Position numbers and translations under genes: made by a program. A DNA stretch of 64,000 nucleotides from Euglena gracilis (taxonomy: Eukaryota; Euglenida; Euglenophyceae; Euglenales), in assembly GCA_039621445.1 (NCBI GenBank), contig CP154954.1:60881858-60945857 (forward strand), given 5' to 3'. How positions within the stretch are numbered: position 1 is the first letter of the stretch; each line of letters begins with the position of its first letter. Under the pieces are notes generated by a model. It was not told the origin of the DNA. It saw only the letters and a list, made by a program, of their open reading frames with translations, and ran no database searches. This document shows positions 46,701 through 54,399 of the stretch, piece after piece.

Positions 46701-49700
46701 GCGTTCATGTTTTGTACACTCGTAGCGCTTCCACGCTGCTTGCTTTGATGTGCGCCGCACTCAAGACGGCAGTTTGGGTCCTCGTTGGTATCGGTCAATA
46801 CTGTGAACAATGACCACTCCCACTATAACGACCAACCCCCGGTCGCAGGTTTCAGGTACCCGGTCGTACGACAAGGGGGGGGGAGGTAGTTAGAGGCTGC
46901 CATTTTTTTGCGCTTCATTTACCAGTGTGTTAAAAGGGGGCTTCAAATATCAAGGGGGGGGCTTCTATCCAGAGGGGGGGGGGGGGCATTTTTCGAGTGG
47001 GGGCTTCAATTCAGGGGAGGGGTCATTCTGCAAATTTTCAACCCGTTTCAAATTTCAAATTGTCCAACTCTCATAAAGGCTGATGATCCCCTTTGCCGGC
47101 AAAATCATTTCTCTTCAATGCACCCCGTTTGTTGGTCCCTGCTGTTAATATGATGTCTCCAATTCTTATGCACCTGGGGTTGGATGAAATCAAGTATTTG
47201 GCTCATGAGCAGGCTTGATATGAAGGCTTGAAAGAGGCATCTTTTTTTTCAAGTTATCTGGTGTCCTCAACTGTGGGGAAACCAACAAACCAAACCCCCC
47301 CTCCTTCCGGCTGGGGGATCTTAGTGATCTCTGAAAGGTCAAAATTTTCCTTCTAGTGCTTCACACATATGTCTGACAATAGATTTGTGTCACGTCTTTT
47401 CCCCGCCAGTCATCAAATGTTTTTTTTAAAACATTTTCATTTTTTTCTCTTCAAAAAAGTGAAAGGAAATGAGGAAGTGCTGTCGTTGTTTGTTTGTTTG
47501 CTTGAAAAGACACTGAAAGAAGTTGTCCTTTTTTTTGGTATGTCACGGAGGGCATTGTCGGTGGGGCTGATTTGGACTCTTTTTTGCAGCTGTGACTTTT
47601 TCCCAGGATTGACCAGACTCAAAAAACTTTGAAAAATTCCTCGGTGCCAGGGAAAACTCGCCAGGCGTATCACTTCCCAAACCTCGGCATCGATGCCATC
47701 CCCAGGCTTCTTTCAACAGCATGGGTTGAGCCCGATTCCATCCCACCCCGCTGGCAGCCCCTCAAGCTCGGGGTGGACATCGTGATGCACTCCGCCACCA
47801 AGTTCCTCAGTGGCCACTCAGACACGATGGCCGGCTTCCTGGCGGCCGCCAGTGAGGACCATACCATTGTTTAAGCGGAAAGTGCCCCCCCTCCCCCCCC
47901 CCAGGGGGGGGTGGTCGGTAAGCAGGCTCCGGCCACCTCCACGCAGACAAAAAGGGCCAGACAGCACCAGGCCAGAAGAAGGGATAACAGGCACCAAACG
48001 AACCGCCACCGTGCTCACCGGGGGTTGGTAAGCAACGGTGTGGCGAGGACATCTGCAAGCGGCTGGCGTTCCTCCAGAACGCGGAGGGGACGGCGCTGGC
48101 GCCGTTCGACTGCTGGCTGTTGCTGGGCAGGCGGGCCCCGCCCCGGCCACAAGGTTGGATGCGGCTCAATTTAGGATGGGAAAAAACGCGAAACCGCGCC
48201 AATTTACACACCTTCTGGGACACCAACCAGGGTTTCGGTTTGAGCCAGCTTTCTGGGGCATTCTGGCTTTTTTCCCCGCATTGTTGTCATTGGTCGAGGA
48301 TTTAGGCAGTTACCTTTTGAAATTTACTGGTTCGCCACTCACTCAATTCTCCCATGAATTCAAAGGAATGGCAAGGAATTCTGAACAGTGAAAGAAAAGG
48401 CTCATTTAGTTCATTGGTCAACCATCTGGCTTTGATTGAATATTTACCAATTAAACAAATTGATTGACCAGTTTGATGATTAACAAAGGAACTAACGATG
48501 TGTGCGTAAGTCAGTCTGTGTCAATGAGTGAGTGAGCCAGCGAGTGTGTGTCTTAGTCTGTGTCTGTGGGTGGGTGGGTGTGCATGCGTGTGTTTGTGTG
48601 CGTGCGTGTGCAGGGGGTTGAGGGCCCGCCTGGCAGCAAGAGGCATCAAAACCATGGCGCTCCGGGTCGAGAGAGCCCAGGAGAACGCCCGGCATGTGGC
48701 CAATTTCCTCGTCAAACAGGAGCGAGTGCAAAAGTTGCATTACGTCGGGGCCAGGTGTCCGTTTGGGTCTGTTTCGCACCGGGTCCAAACAACTTCTTTG
48801 ACAATTTGCATGCAACCTTTGAGAAAAAAACAGCCCGCATCACAAAATGATGCAATTTTAAAATTTTGGAATTTTTGAGAGACATCGCAATTTACACCAA
48901 ATTTACACATGGTGTGTCGAAGGAGTATTTTGGACCTGAAAATCACTTGGGGAGCGGTTTCGGTCAAGAAAGCATCCAGATAAGATAAAAATGAGGTCCC
49001 TTGAATGTCCCAGCAATGGACCCAAAATCAGGCCGGGTCTCATTTGGCAAGGGCGGCCAAGTGAGATTGCATTTCACAGGGCTGGAATCCAGTTTTGCAT
49101 GAAGTTTTTGGGGGGTCATCCCTACAGGGTGTGCTCCTCTACATGTATATTTATACACAAACCGCATGCAGCTGAAAAGCCTCTTCAAGGTGCAATTTGT
49201 AGATGGGGTCAGGGTTTGGAGGAATAGGGTCTAGGTTAAGATTTAGGCAGTAGGTTTAGGCCCAACTTTGGACTTACAATTTTTGAAATGAGAAAAATGA
49301 CAGAAAGCACCAAAAATCACCAATGAAATCCCCATCCAGGTAGGTTTAAGAAACTGACCATGCCAAATTTTTGGGTCGCGTTTGTATTTTCCTAAATTCC
49401 AAAATGTCGATACTCCTCCCCCCCCACACCTGTCAGTACAAATACGTGTGTGCACACACACACATGTACGTCCATGCACACCTGCACATGTTGTCAATAC
49501 CCCACAAAAGCCGGTTGCTTTGTACCCGCCCCCCCCCAGGGTTTGATATAAGGAGGGCGTACATGGTTTAGGTGGGGGGGGTGTCCCCCCCACCCCCCCC
49601 CCCTCCTGGCCCGCAGGGGGGGGTCCGGACCACCCCCCCCCCACCTGCCAGGGGGGTCCGGACCGACCCTCGGGGGGGTTCCCGGGACCCCCCCCCCCAA

Positions 49701-52700
49701 AAGGGTCAATTTTTTCCTCCGGCGCTTTGCGCCGAAAATTTTTTGCATTTTTGGCACATTTTTGCCCAAAAAGTGCCCAAAATGGCACTTTTGGTCGTTT
49801 TGGGGGTCAAAAATTTTCGGCCACCCTGACCGCGCACCTGTTTAGGTGGGGGGGGTGCCCCCCCCCCCCCCCCCCCCTCCTGGCCCGCAGGGGGGGGTCC
49901 GGACCACCCCCCCCACCTGTCCTTATATCGAACCCTGCCCCCCCCCCTTGTCGTACGACCACCCCTCATTTGCGACCACCCCCCGGTCACAGGTTGCAGG
50001 TCATCGGGGTGTTATGACCACCCCCCCTGGTCACAGGTTGCAGGTTGCGAAAAATTTAACACCACCTTACCTACGACCGCCCCCTCATTTACGACCACCC
50101 CCCGGTCACAGGTTGCAGGTCATGGGGGTGTTACGACCACCCCCCCTGGTCACAGGTTGCAGGAACCCGGTCGTACGACAAGGGGGGGGGCGGGTACTTC
50201 AATACCCCCCCCGCAGCTCTGGCTCTTCTGCGCGCGAGGAACGGGTACATCGCCTCTTCTCTTTCTTGCAGAAGATCTGGATCAACAGTACCCACGTTGG
50301 TCCTGAGCCACTCCTCCACGTCTGCAGCGAGGCGCTGTCCGCGGACCAGCGTCTGCAGGGAGTGTCGCAGGACGGGCAGCAGCTGCTCAGTGGTCATCCG
50401 CGTTGGTGCAGGTTCCGGTGCCATCCAGGTGGGGTAGGTCTCCGGGTCCACCAGCCACCGCACGGTGGTGCTGTCCACCCGCTTCGGAAATGGACGGTCA
50501 CCAGGGCTGCCAAGGAGGCCACGAACACGACGTGCCACCTCCTGCACGAGCTGCTTCCGGAGGCTGCCACGGCTGTGGTGGGCCTCGCCGGAGGGGGCGC
50601 CGAGGTTCAGGAACAGCTGCAGCGTACCCTCGAAGCTGGTCACGTGGGGGTTCCGCTTGCAGGCAGAGGACAGCCTCGACAGCATGGCCTCCCCAGCCTC
50701 CTCCACGAACACGCAGCCGGGTAGCCGGGACATCCAGTCCTGCCACCCCAGCAGGGCCAGGGAGATGGTCCGCTGGTACTCCGAAGGCGGCCTTCCGGGA
50801 CTGATCAAGCTCTCCAGGTGCATCAGCAGCAGGAGGCACTTCTGCAGCACCAGCCGAGCGGTAGTACCCTTCACCTCGTCCTCGGGTCTCCCCTTCCAGG
50901 TACACTGCCGGACCTCGTGGCCCAGGTGCAGCAATGCGGGGGCATAGAACACCAGGATGTGCCGCAGCCCCTGCAGCAGCTGGTACGGGTACGAACGAAG
51001 TTGCTGCTGTTGCTCAGCTCTTGTTGCCGCAGAGCGGGTCCAGTCTTGCATTCTGGTCGTCAATTGACACCTGAATCGCACATAACATGTCACGTACATC
51101 CTGAAAAGTCACGAGTGGGGCAAAGCAAGCGGAAAACCGCTTCACATGTGTTATGCGCGACTCAGAATGGGACATGACGGACTCGCGGGACAACAGAAGG
51201 CTGGCGAACAGCTTCTCCATGTACAGCACCTTCCGGTGGCTCCGCAGGCTGCACGTCAGGTGCTGGTCTCCGGGGGACACCTCCAGGTGGGCCAGTACCG
51301 GGAAGAACGCCCGGTACACGATGGTCACCGTGTGCTTGTAGGCGTGCCAGATGCCGTACAGCAGGGGGACCTCGGCCAGGTAGCGGGACACGTAGTACCG
51401 CGATGCCGACGCAGAGTACAGCAGCCTCAGGCACCGGTAGTGGATGTTCTCATCCACCAGCAGCGGCGTCTGGCGACGAGTGAGGTGTTGCAGCGACCTG
51501 GCCGTCTGCAGCACCAGCAACAAGTCCAGGTTGGCTGACACCACCTGCTCGGTCAGCGAGAGCGGCCGCCATTGTAGGGACCGCATGTTGGTCCGCGCCA
51601 CATCCAGTGGTACTCTGATCGACGTCTCCGACAGCTGCATCCGTCCGATCCGACCCACTGCTTGGTGCAGCAGCAACGATGCGGTACAACAGGAGGACGC
51701 CACCACATCCAGGTTGCCGATGTTTACGTATTTTTTCTGCCATTTTTCTTTGAAGCGGAAAAACGCTTCCTATTTTGCCTCATTTTAAAATTTATACGTG
51801 TTTATTTTCTGTGCAACTGCCTGGGTGATCACAGTCACTACCCACATTTGCTTGACTGCCTGCCGTGATCACAGTTACTACTCCACCATCGGAACATCAC
51901 GGGCGTATGTAGTATCTTGATCTCGGTATATACACTGACGTCCCATCTTTCACCAGCTGTCCCATGTGACTTGCACCAGAAAGCGAACATCCTCCAGCAC
52001 ACTGCGTTCAATCTCTGTACCGATGATCCCGACTGCCTGGGTGATCACAGTCGCTACCCACGCTTCTGGCTTCATCTGAAGCGGATTCCCGCTGCCTCCT
52101 GTAAAAGCAAAAAAAGGAGGCTGTCACTGGTAGGGAACCACAGACAGTACGTGGAGGGGGTGGGCAGTCCCCGCCACATACGGCCTTTGCTGGCCATTGC
52201 CAGCGGCAGCCCGTAGAGCACGTTCAGGTAAACCACCTGAATGCGTGCGGTTTGATTAATGTAGTACTTGGTGGTCACAGTACTCGGTATGAACAGACAT
52301 GATCGCGATTTCGGGCGTAGGTGAAGCGGTTTTCCGCTTCATTTTATGTGCGGTTAAATATAGAGGTGTCTTCTGTCAGCGGATTGCTGTTAAAAACTCC
52401 GCCAAGGTCATGTTCGCAGAGCACTTCTCATGGACTCGATGAACTCAGCAGTGTATCAAAGGGTAAGAGGCGTGTACAACGATGTGCTGTGGACCAATCT
52501 TGGCTTCGATCCACCACTGTAACCACGTTCTTTCATGTGGATGCTAACATTTCCGTTGTTCCTCCGTTCGTGGTACATTCAACCGGTAAACAGTTACGAA
52601 GCTCGCGAGTGACATTAAGCACATTGGTCACTTCCTGGAAACGAAGCGGAAAGCCGCTTCATGTACGTTCCATCAATGATTTATGTGTGGTTTTGTCATC

Positions 52701-54399
52701 GTTGGAATTCAATCCGCGATGTGGTTAACCGTTAACGTTTAACTGTACCACAAAGTGCAGTTTGTGACATGCACCACACGCTTCGTAATGTTTATGTATT
52801 GAGATGACTGGGGAGCCTGGACTGTACGATCGCCTGCCCGGTCCAGCAAAAGCCGTAACCGAACCCCTGACGGCTGGGCACCGTTCGGGGGTCCGGGGAA
52901 GTGAATTGGACCCGGTCCAGCCTCTCCCCTTTTTAATGAAATTGTGTCCATTATGTACAAAGGAAGCGGATAACCGCTTCCTTTGTGTTCCCTATCCGTT
53001 TTTCAGGCCCTATGCATTCGCTCCGCGAGGTACACAACCACCAAACCGCTAAGTGTACCACGAACCTCATATCTTAGTTCCACCATCAGTCTAGGTTTAA
53101 AACCATTCTGACTCAAACAGTACAAGGCGGGGAGCCACGGGGCTGCCGGGTGCCTGCTTCCGCCGATTGCGGCCCCGGCAGCCCACAGCAAGAACCGACA
53201 CCGACGGTAGCCAACGTCGGTGTCAGGCAGAGTGAATCACGAATGTTCAACGTGGTCTCTCCTCCTTTTTACCTGACTCAGCATAAGTGTAAGTGTATTT
53301 CTGTTACAGCTGATTCATTTGACCTTCCGGTGACATGACGACCAAGGATGTCCAATGAAGCGGTATTCCGCTTCATTAGACAGTTTATTTTATTTTCTTC
53401 CTTGTGCTTCTGTCTCACGTTCACACAGGTTTTTGCTGCATATATATTGTCTTTCTGTATCTGTGTGTTTCATGGAGTGATCACATCGGTCATCGTTTGT
53501 GGATGTAGTAGTTTTTCTAAAACCTTTTTGCTTGATCGCATTTATGTCTGAATCTGCTAAAAAATAAATTTCGGAAATCATCGAAGCGGTTTTCCGCTTC
53601 ATCTGTTTTACAGTCGAAATGGCCAGAAAATTTCTGCTAACATGTGTAACTCGAAAATTTTGGCCTTTTTTTGCAGTGTTTTTTGGGCACTTTGGATGCC
53701 ACTTCAGTCATTTTTATCATGGGCAGTTTGCGCCTCCTAAGCCTGTAGAATGCCGTATGTTGAATGCTGGGTTGGCAACGCAGCCAGCTGTTTGAAAATG
53801 TTATTTTCAGGATTCTGATCAGCAGAAAAGTTTTGACCTTCTCAGATTCTGGCAGCTGCAGGTGTAAGATTTCCATTTTTCGATTTGACCCAGACCGGGC
53901 CGGGAAACTGTGTCCCTCCATACCACCTGGTCTGTCCTCGCAGGGACCTGTCTCCACCTTTGCACTTGTTGATTTGTCTGGAGGCAGTTTCCGGGGTATG
54001 GCACCCCCAGAAACCCACTCACCGCACAAACTGGGCCAGAAGCGAAGTGAGCACCGGCCATAAACAGAAGCTTGAGTGCAACTAAGGGGGCTGTGGTTTA
54101 TAAAATATCTGTTCAAAGTATGAATTTGATTGAATGTGTGTGATTATTTTGGAATAATTTGAATTATTATAAAATTTTTGTATTGAATAGCAAAATTTTT
54201 ATAATTTCAACGTTTAGGTTTCCCCGCTGCCGCCGCTGCCCGGGTCCTGACTGCAGTGCTCGGCCCCCTCATCCTGGAGCGGCCGCTGTTCCGCGAGGCC
54301 AGCCTGGGCGGCGCGGTGCGCGGCCCCCGCGGCCCCGGCGCGGCGCCGCGCATCGCGGGGGTGCTCGGCTACGACCTCCTCCGCCACTGCCGCCTCGAG
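33891..54399 (+). CDS. Retropepsin-like aspartyl protease, split by a 16-kb intron
   Basis: Candidate exons: 33891-34065 (ATG, acidic, [17 protein letters not shown]), about 35014-35167 ([11 protein letters not shown] then RLLIDHRSW), about 35608-35745, about 36117-36275, about 36765-36880, about 37389-37505 ([19 protein letters not shown]), 37858-37961 ([18 protein letters not shown]) and 54218 or 54255-54399 ([15 protein letters not shown]). DTG followed by a hydrophobic strand, a GxGG segment and later a GVLGYDLL motif is the one-lobe retropepsin signature, seen in cyanobacterial and plant predicted proteases. The exons at 37961 (phase 1, C) and 54218 (GT) join in frame, so the DTG half and the ILG half are separated by about 16 kb. 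An upstream half-domain has DHR where DTG is expected. Start and 5' exon membership are tentative. No gag or reverse transcriptase is present, so this is not a retroelement protease. Confidence 0.55.
36379..36430. repeat. (GT)n microsatellite
   Basis: Interrupted GT repeat with GCAT breaks in an intron of the protease gene. Confidence 0.9.
37666..37745. repeat. (GT)n-(CA)n inverted microsatellite
   Basis: A short GTGTGTGT followed by a long ACACAC run and then GTGGTGTGTG could fold back on itself. It lies in the intron just downstream of the DTG exon. Confidence 0.9.
38804..39302 (-). CDS. Possible small spliced gene at the block's 3' end
   Basis: Two small minus-strand pieces have clean splice sites: 39244-39302 (acceptor TTTTTTGCAG, reads [19 protein letters not shown], donor gtctgt) and 38804-38845 (acceptor CCCTTTGCAG, reads [12 protein letters not shown], donor gtgtgt). 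A longer open stretch upstream, about 39,390-39,630, reads [20 protein letters not shown] and is hydrophobic. Palindrome copies fall between the pieces, as in the neighbouring gene. I do not recognise the product, and the pieces could also be non-coding. Confidence 0.2.
39818..43967 (-). CDS. ParB/Srx-fold-like protein, 11 exons, about 804 aa
   Basis: Exons (minus strand): 43874-43967 ([23 protein letters not shown]), 43514-43650, 42975-43336, 42543-42798, 42301-42408, 42039-42140, 41290-41948, 41099-41134 (36-nt microexon), 40683-40913, 40102-40440 and 39818-39907 (ends [13 protein letters not shown]). The junctions form one open frame of 805 codons provided a single missing base in exon 2, near 43,591, is allowed for. 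Exons 2-3 carry the ParB-like core: [17 protein letters not shown], then [18 protein letters not shown], then [15 protein letters not shown]. The last matches the GERRYRAA-type nucleotide-binding motif of ParB CTPases. Residues beyond the core are unfamiliar; exon 10 is Lys/Asp/Glu-rich and probably disordered. Seven of ten introns contain one palindrome each. Family assignment rests on the motif pattern alone. Confidence 0.7.
43585..43600 (-). other. Apparent 1-nt frameshift in exon 2 of the ParB-like gene
   Basis: Read from exon 1, the frame meets TGA after RRPVKST. Adding one base near 43,591 continues into [10 protein letters not shown], a typical ParB helix, and brings all later exons into phase. 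Either the copy is mutated or a base was lost in sequencing. Confidence 0.65.
44337..52236 (-). CDS. Unidentified large protein of the palindrome block
   Basis: Minus-strand exons: 52139-52236 ([20 protein letters not shown]), 51954-52097 ([19 protein letters not shown]), 51146-51736 (197 codons, including [20 protein letters not shown]), 51071-51100 (30-nt microexon), 50206-51052 (about 280 codons, including [20 protein letters not shown]) and a last exon 44337-44641 ending in TAA, with an acidic tail containing two YEPP repeats. The body is helical, Leu- and Arg-rich with His/Tyr/Trp motifs. I recognise no family. The 5' exons are not defined; further palindromes lie upstream to 53.6 kb. 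The junction from 50,206 to 44,641 spans about 5.5 kb of MITEs and cystathionine beta-lyase exons, and the donor and acceptor there sit in repeat-derived sequence, so this join is the weakest. The frame between 51,071 and 51,052 also needs an alternative donor. Confidence 0.45.
44643..44902. mobile_element. Left-truncated hAT-like MITE (family B)
   Basis: It shares the interior of the full copies at 46,239 and 49,537, including AAAAGGGTCAATTTTTTCCT and GGCGCTTTGCGCC, and ends with CTTATATCGAACCCTG. The CAGGGTTTGATATAAGG left end is missing. The truncation point abuts the last exon of the unidentified minus-strand gene, and its poly-C supplies that exon's polypyrimidine tract. Confidence 0.8.
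45326..45343 (+). repeat. Solo left end of family-B MITE
   Basis: CAGGGTTCGATATAAGG followed by AGGGCGTAC matches the left end of the hAT-like MITE, but no matching right end follows before unrelated sequence. Confidence 0.6.
45778..48756 (+). CDS. Cystathionine beta-lyase, central exons only
   Basis: PLP-dependent Cys/Met-metabolism enzyme family; the normal enzyme converts cystathionine to homocysteine, usually in plastids. Four pieces match in order: 45778-about 45850 ([20 protein letters not shown]), 47731-47851 ([20 protein letters not shown], which contains the PLP-binding lysine in SATKF), 48048-48137 ([20 protein letters not shown]) and about 48639-48756 ([20 protein letters not shown], then LHYVGA, donor gtgtcc). 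This covers roughly the middle third of a 400-460-residue protein. I could not find the N-terminal TRSGNPT-type region or the C-terminal S..GSV..L / SVG.ED region in the window. A 183-bp MITE splits 47851 from 48048. Probably a captured or decayed fragment inside the palindrome block; a gene with very distant exons is the alternative. Confidence 0.7.
46180..46873. mobile_element. Family-C element interrupted by a hAT-like MITE
   Basis: Left end CTTGTCGTACGACCACCCC at about 46,180. Right end CCCGGTCGTACGACAAGGGG, finishing at about 46,873. Both arms contain CTATAACGACCA and CGGTCGCAGGTT. The 380-bp family-B MITE at 46,239-46,618 lies inside and is younger. Confidence 0.75.
46239..46618. mobile_element. 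hAT-like MITE (family B), perfect 8-bp TSD
   Basis: Starts CAGGGTTTGATATAAGGA and ends TCCTTATATCAAACCCTG, perfect 18-bp inverted termini. Flanked by GTCAGGAC on both sides (46,231-46,238 and 46,619-46,626). CAGGG ends and an 8-bp duplication are typical of hAT elements. The interior holds the GGCGCTTTGCGCC hairpin and poly-G/poly-C arms, with no transposase. Confidence 0.9.
47860..48042. mobile_element. Family-A MITE inside a cystathionine beta-lyase exon
   Basis: Left end CATACCATTGTTTA, right end TAAGCAACGGTGTG (inverse with three mismatches), 183 bp long. The flanking octamers are GTGAGGAC (47,852-47,859) and GCGAGGAC (48,043-48,050), one mismatch apart. Removing the element and one octamer restores an uninterrupted AASEDICKR reading frame of exactly the spacing seen in plant homologues. 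Confidence 0.8.
48530..48615. repeat. GT/GTGC-rich microsatellite
   Basis: Imperfect GTGTGT and GTGGGTGG repeats just upstream of the fourth cystathionine beta-lyase exon. Confidence 0.7.
48780..49536. other. Non-coding stretch after the lyase fragment
   Basis: A mostly T/A-rich 0.75 kb. The C-terminal part of cystathionine beta-lyase should begin here if the gene were normal, but no such frame is seen on either strand. Confidence 0.5.
49537..49937. mobile_element. hAT-like MITE (family B), full copy
   Basis: CAGGGTTTGATATAAGGA at the left and TCCTTATATCGAACCCTG at the right; 401 bp. It lies between runs of C that can be read as an eight-C duplication. The interior is nearly identical to the copy at 46,239. 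Confidence 0.85.
49948..50182. mobile_element. Family-C element, full copy
   Basis: Begins TTGTCGTACGACCACCCC and ends CCCGGTCGTACGACAA. The interior contains four GGTCACAGGTTGCAGG copies in two pairs with CATGGGGGTGTTACGACC. It abuts the last part of the 50,206-51,052 exon of the unidentified minus-strand gene, possibly altering the end of that exon. Confidence 0.8.
51815..52062. repeat. Three copies of CTGCCTGGGTGATCACAGTC
   Basis: The phrase CTGCCTGGGTGATCACAGTC followed by RCTACCCA occurs at 51,819 and 52,033, with a diverged version at 51,857. The copy at 52,033 is coding in the unidentified minus-strand gene ([11 protein letters not shown]); the others fall in the following intron, so exon material was duplicated. 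Confidence 0.75.
53601..54217. other. Intron end of the protease gene
   Basis: Between the last palindrome and the final protease exon. It contains an inverted relative (53,885-54,075) of the repeat at 44,940-45,100: both hold CTTCGCTTCTGGCCCAGTTTG, and this copy also has the GGGAAACTGTG word of the dispersed family. No exon is seen. Confidence 0.5.

Larger units (their letters stand above)
38585..53600 (-). mobile_element. Palindrome-bearing multi-gene block, probable large mobile element
   Basis: The block is bounded by the first and last of about 20 copies of the 18-bp palindrome GAAGCGGWWWWCCGCTTC. All its recognised genes are on the minus strand, opposite to the host protease gene. Its introns are A-rich and short (about 60-250 bp), unlike the long G/C-run introns around it. 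Genes in order of transcription: an unidentified large protein (52.2 to 44.3 kb), a ParB-like protein (43.97 to 39.82 kb) and a possible small gene (39.3 to 38.8 kb). The interval 44.64-50.20 kb has no palindromes and is filled with MITEs and cystathionine beta-lyase exons, so it looks like later insertion. I found no terminal repeats or target duplication for the whole block, so its true ends are unknown. Confidence 0.5.
38585..53600. repeat. About 20 dispersed copies of an 18-bp palindrome
   Basis: Consensus GAAGCGGWWWWCCGCTTC, often extended to ATGAAGCGG...CCGCTTCAT. Copies start near 38,585; 38,882 (long loop); 39,002; 39,329; 40,021; 40,538; 41,235; 42,168; 42,480; 42,831; 43,703; 44,568; 44,599; 44,626 (half); 51,127; 51,751; 52,079 (degenerate); 52,322; 52,643; 52,960; 53,354; 53,583. 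Arms are conserved while the central 4-5 bases vary (AAAA, TTTT, TATT, ATAA, AAAG). The variation keeps the symmetry in several cases, for example the 26-bp perfect palindrome at 52,960-52,985. I saw no other copies outside the block. Confidence 0.9.

Noticed and set aside
52321-52728. 135-codon plus-strand frame beginning in a palindrome
   Set aside because: The initial MKRFSAS is simply the palindrome translated, as in several other frames of the block ([14 protein letters not shown]). No splice or motif support follows.
38585-53600. CRISPR array
   Set aside because: The palindromes are 18 bp but spaced irregularly (about 30 bp to more than 6 kb), with genes between them and no uniform spacers.
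37389-54399. Retroviral or LTR-retrotransposon protease
   Set aside because: The domain is divided among spliced exons, and no gag, reverse transcriptase, integrase or LTR was seen. It fits a cellular retropepsin-like protein.
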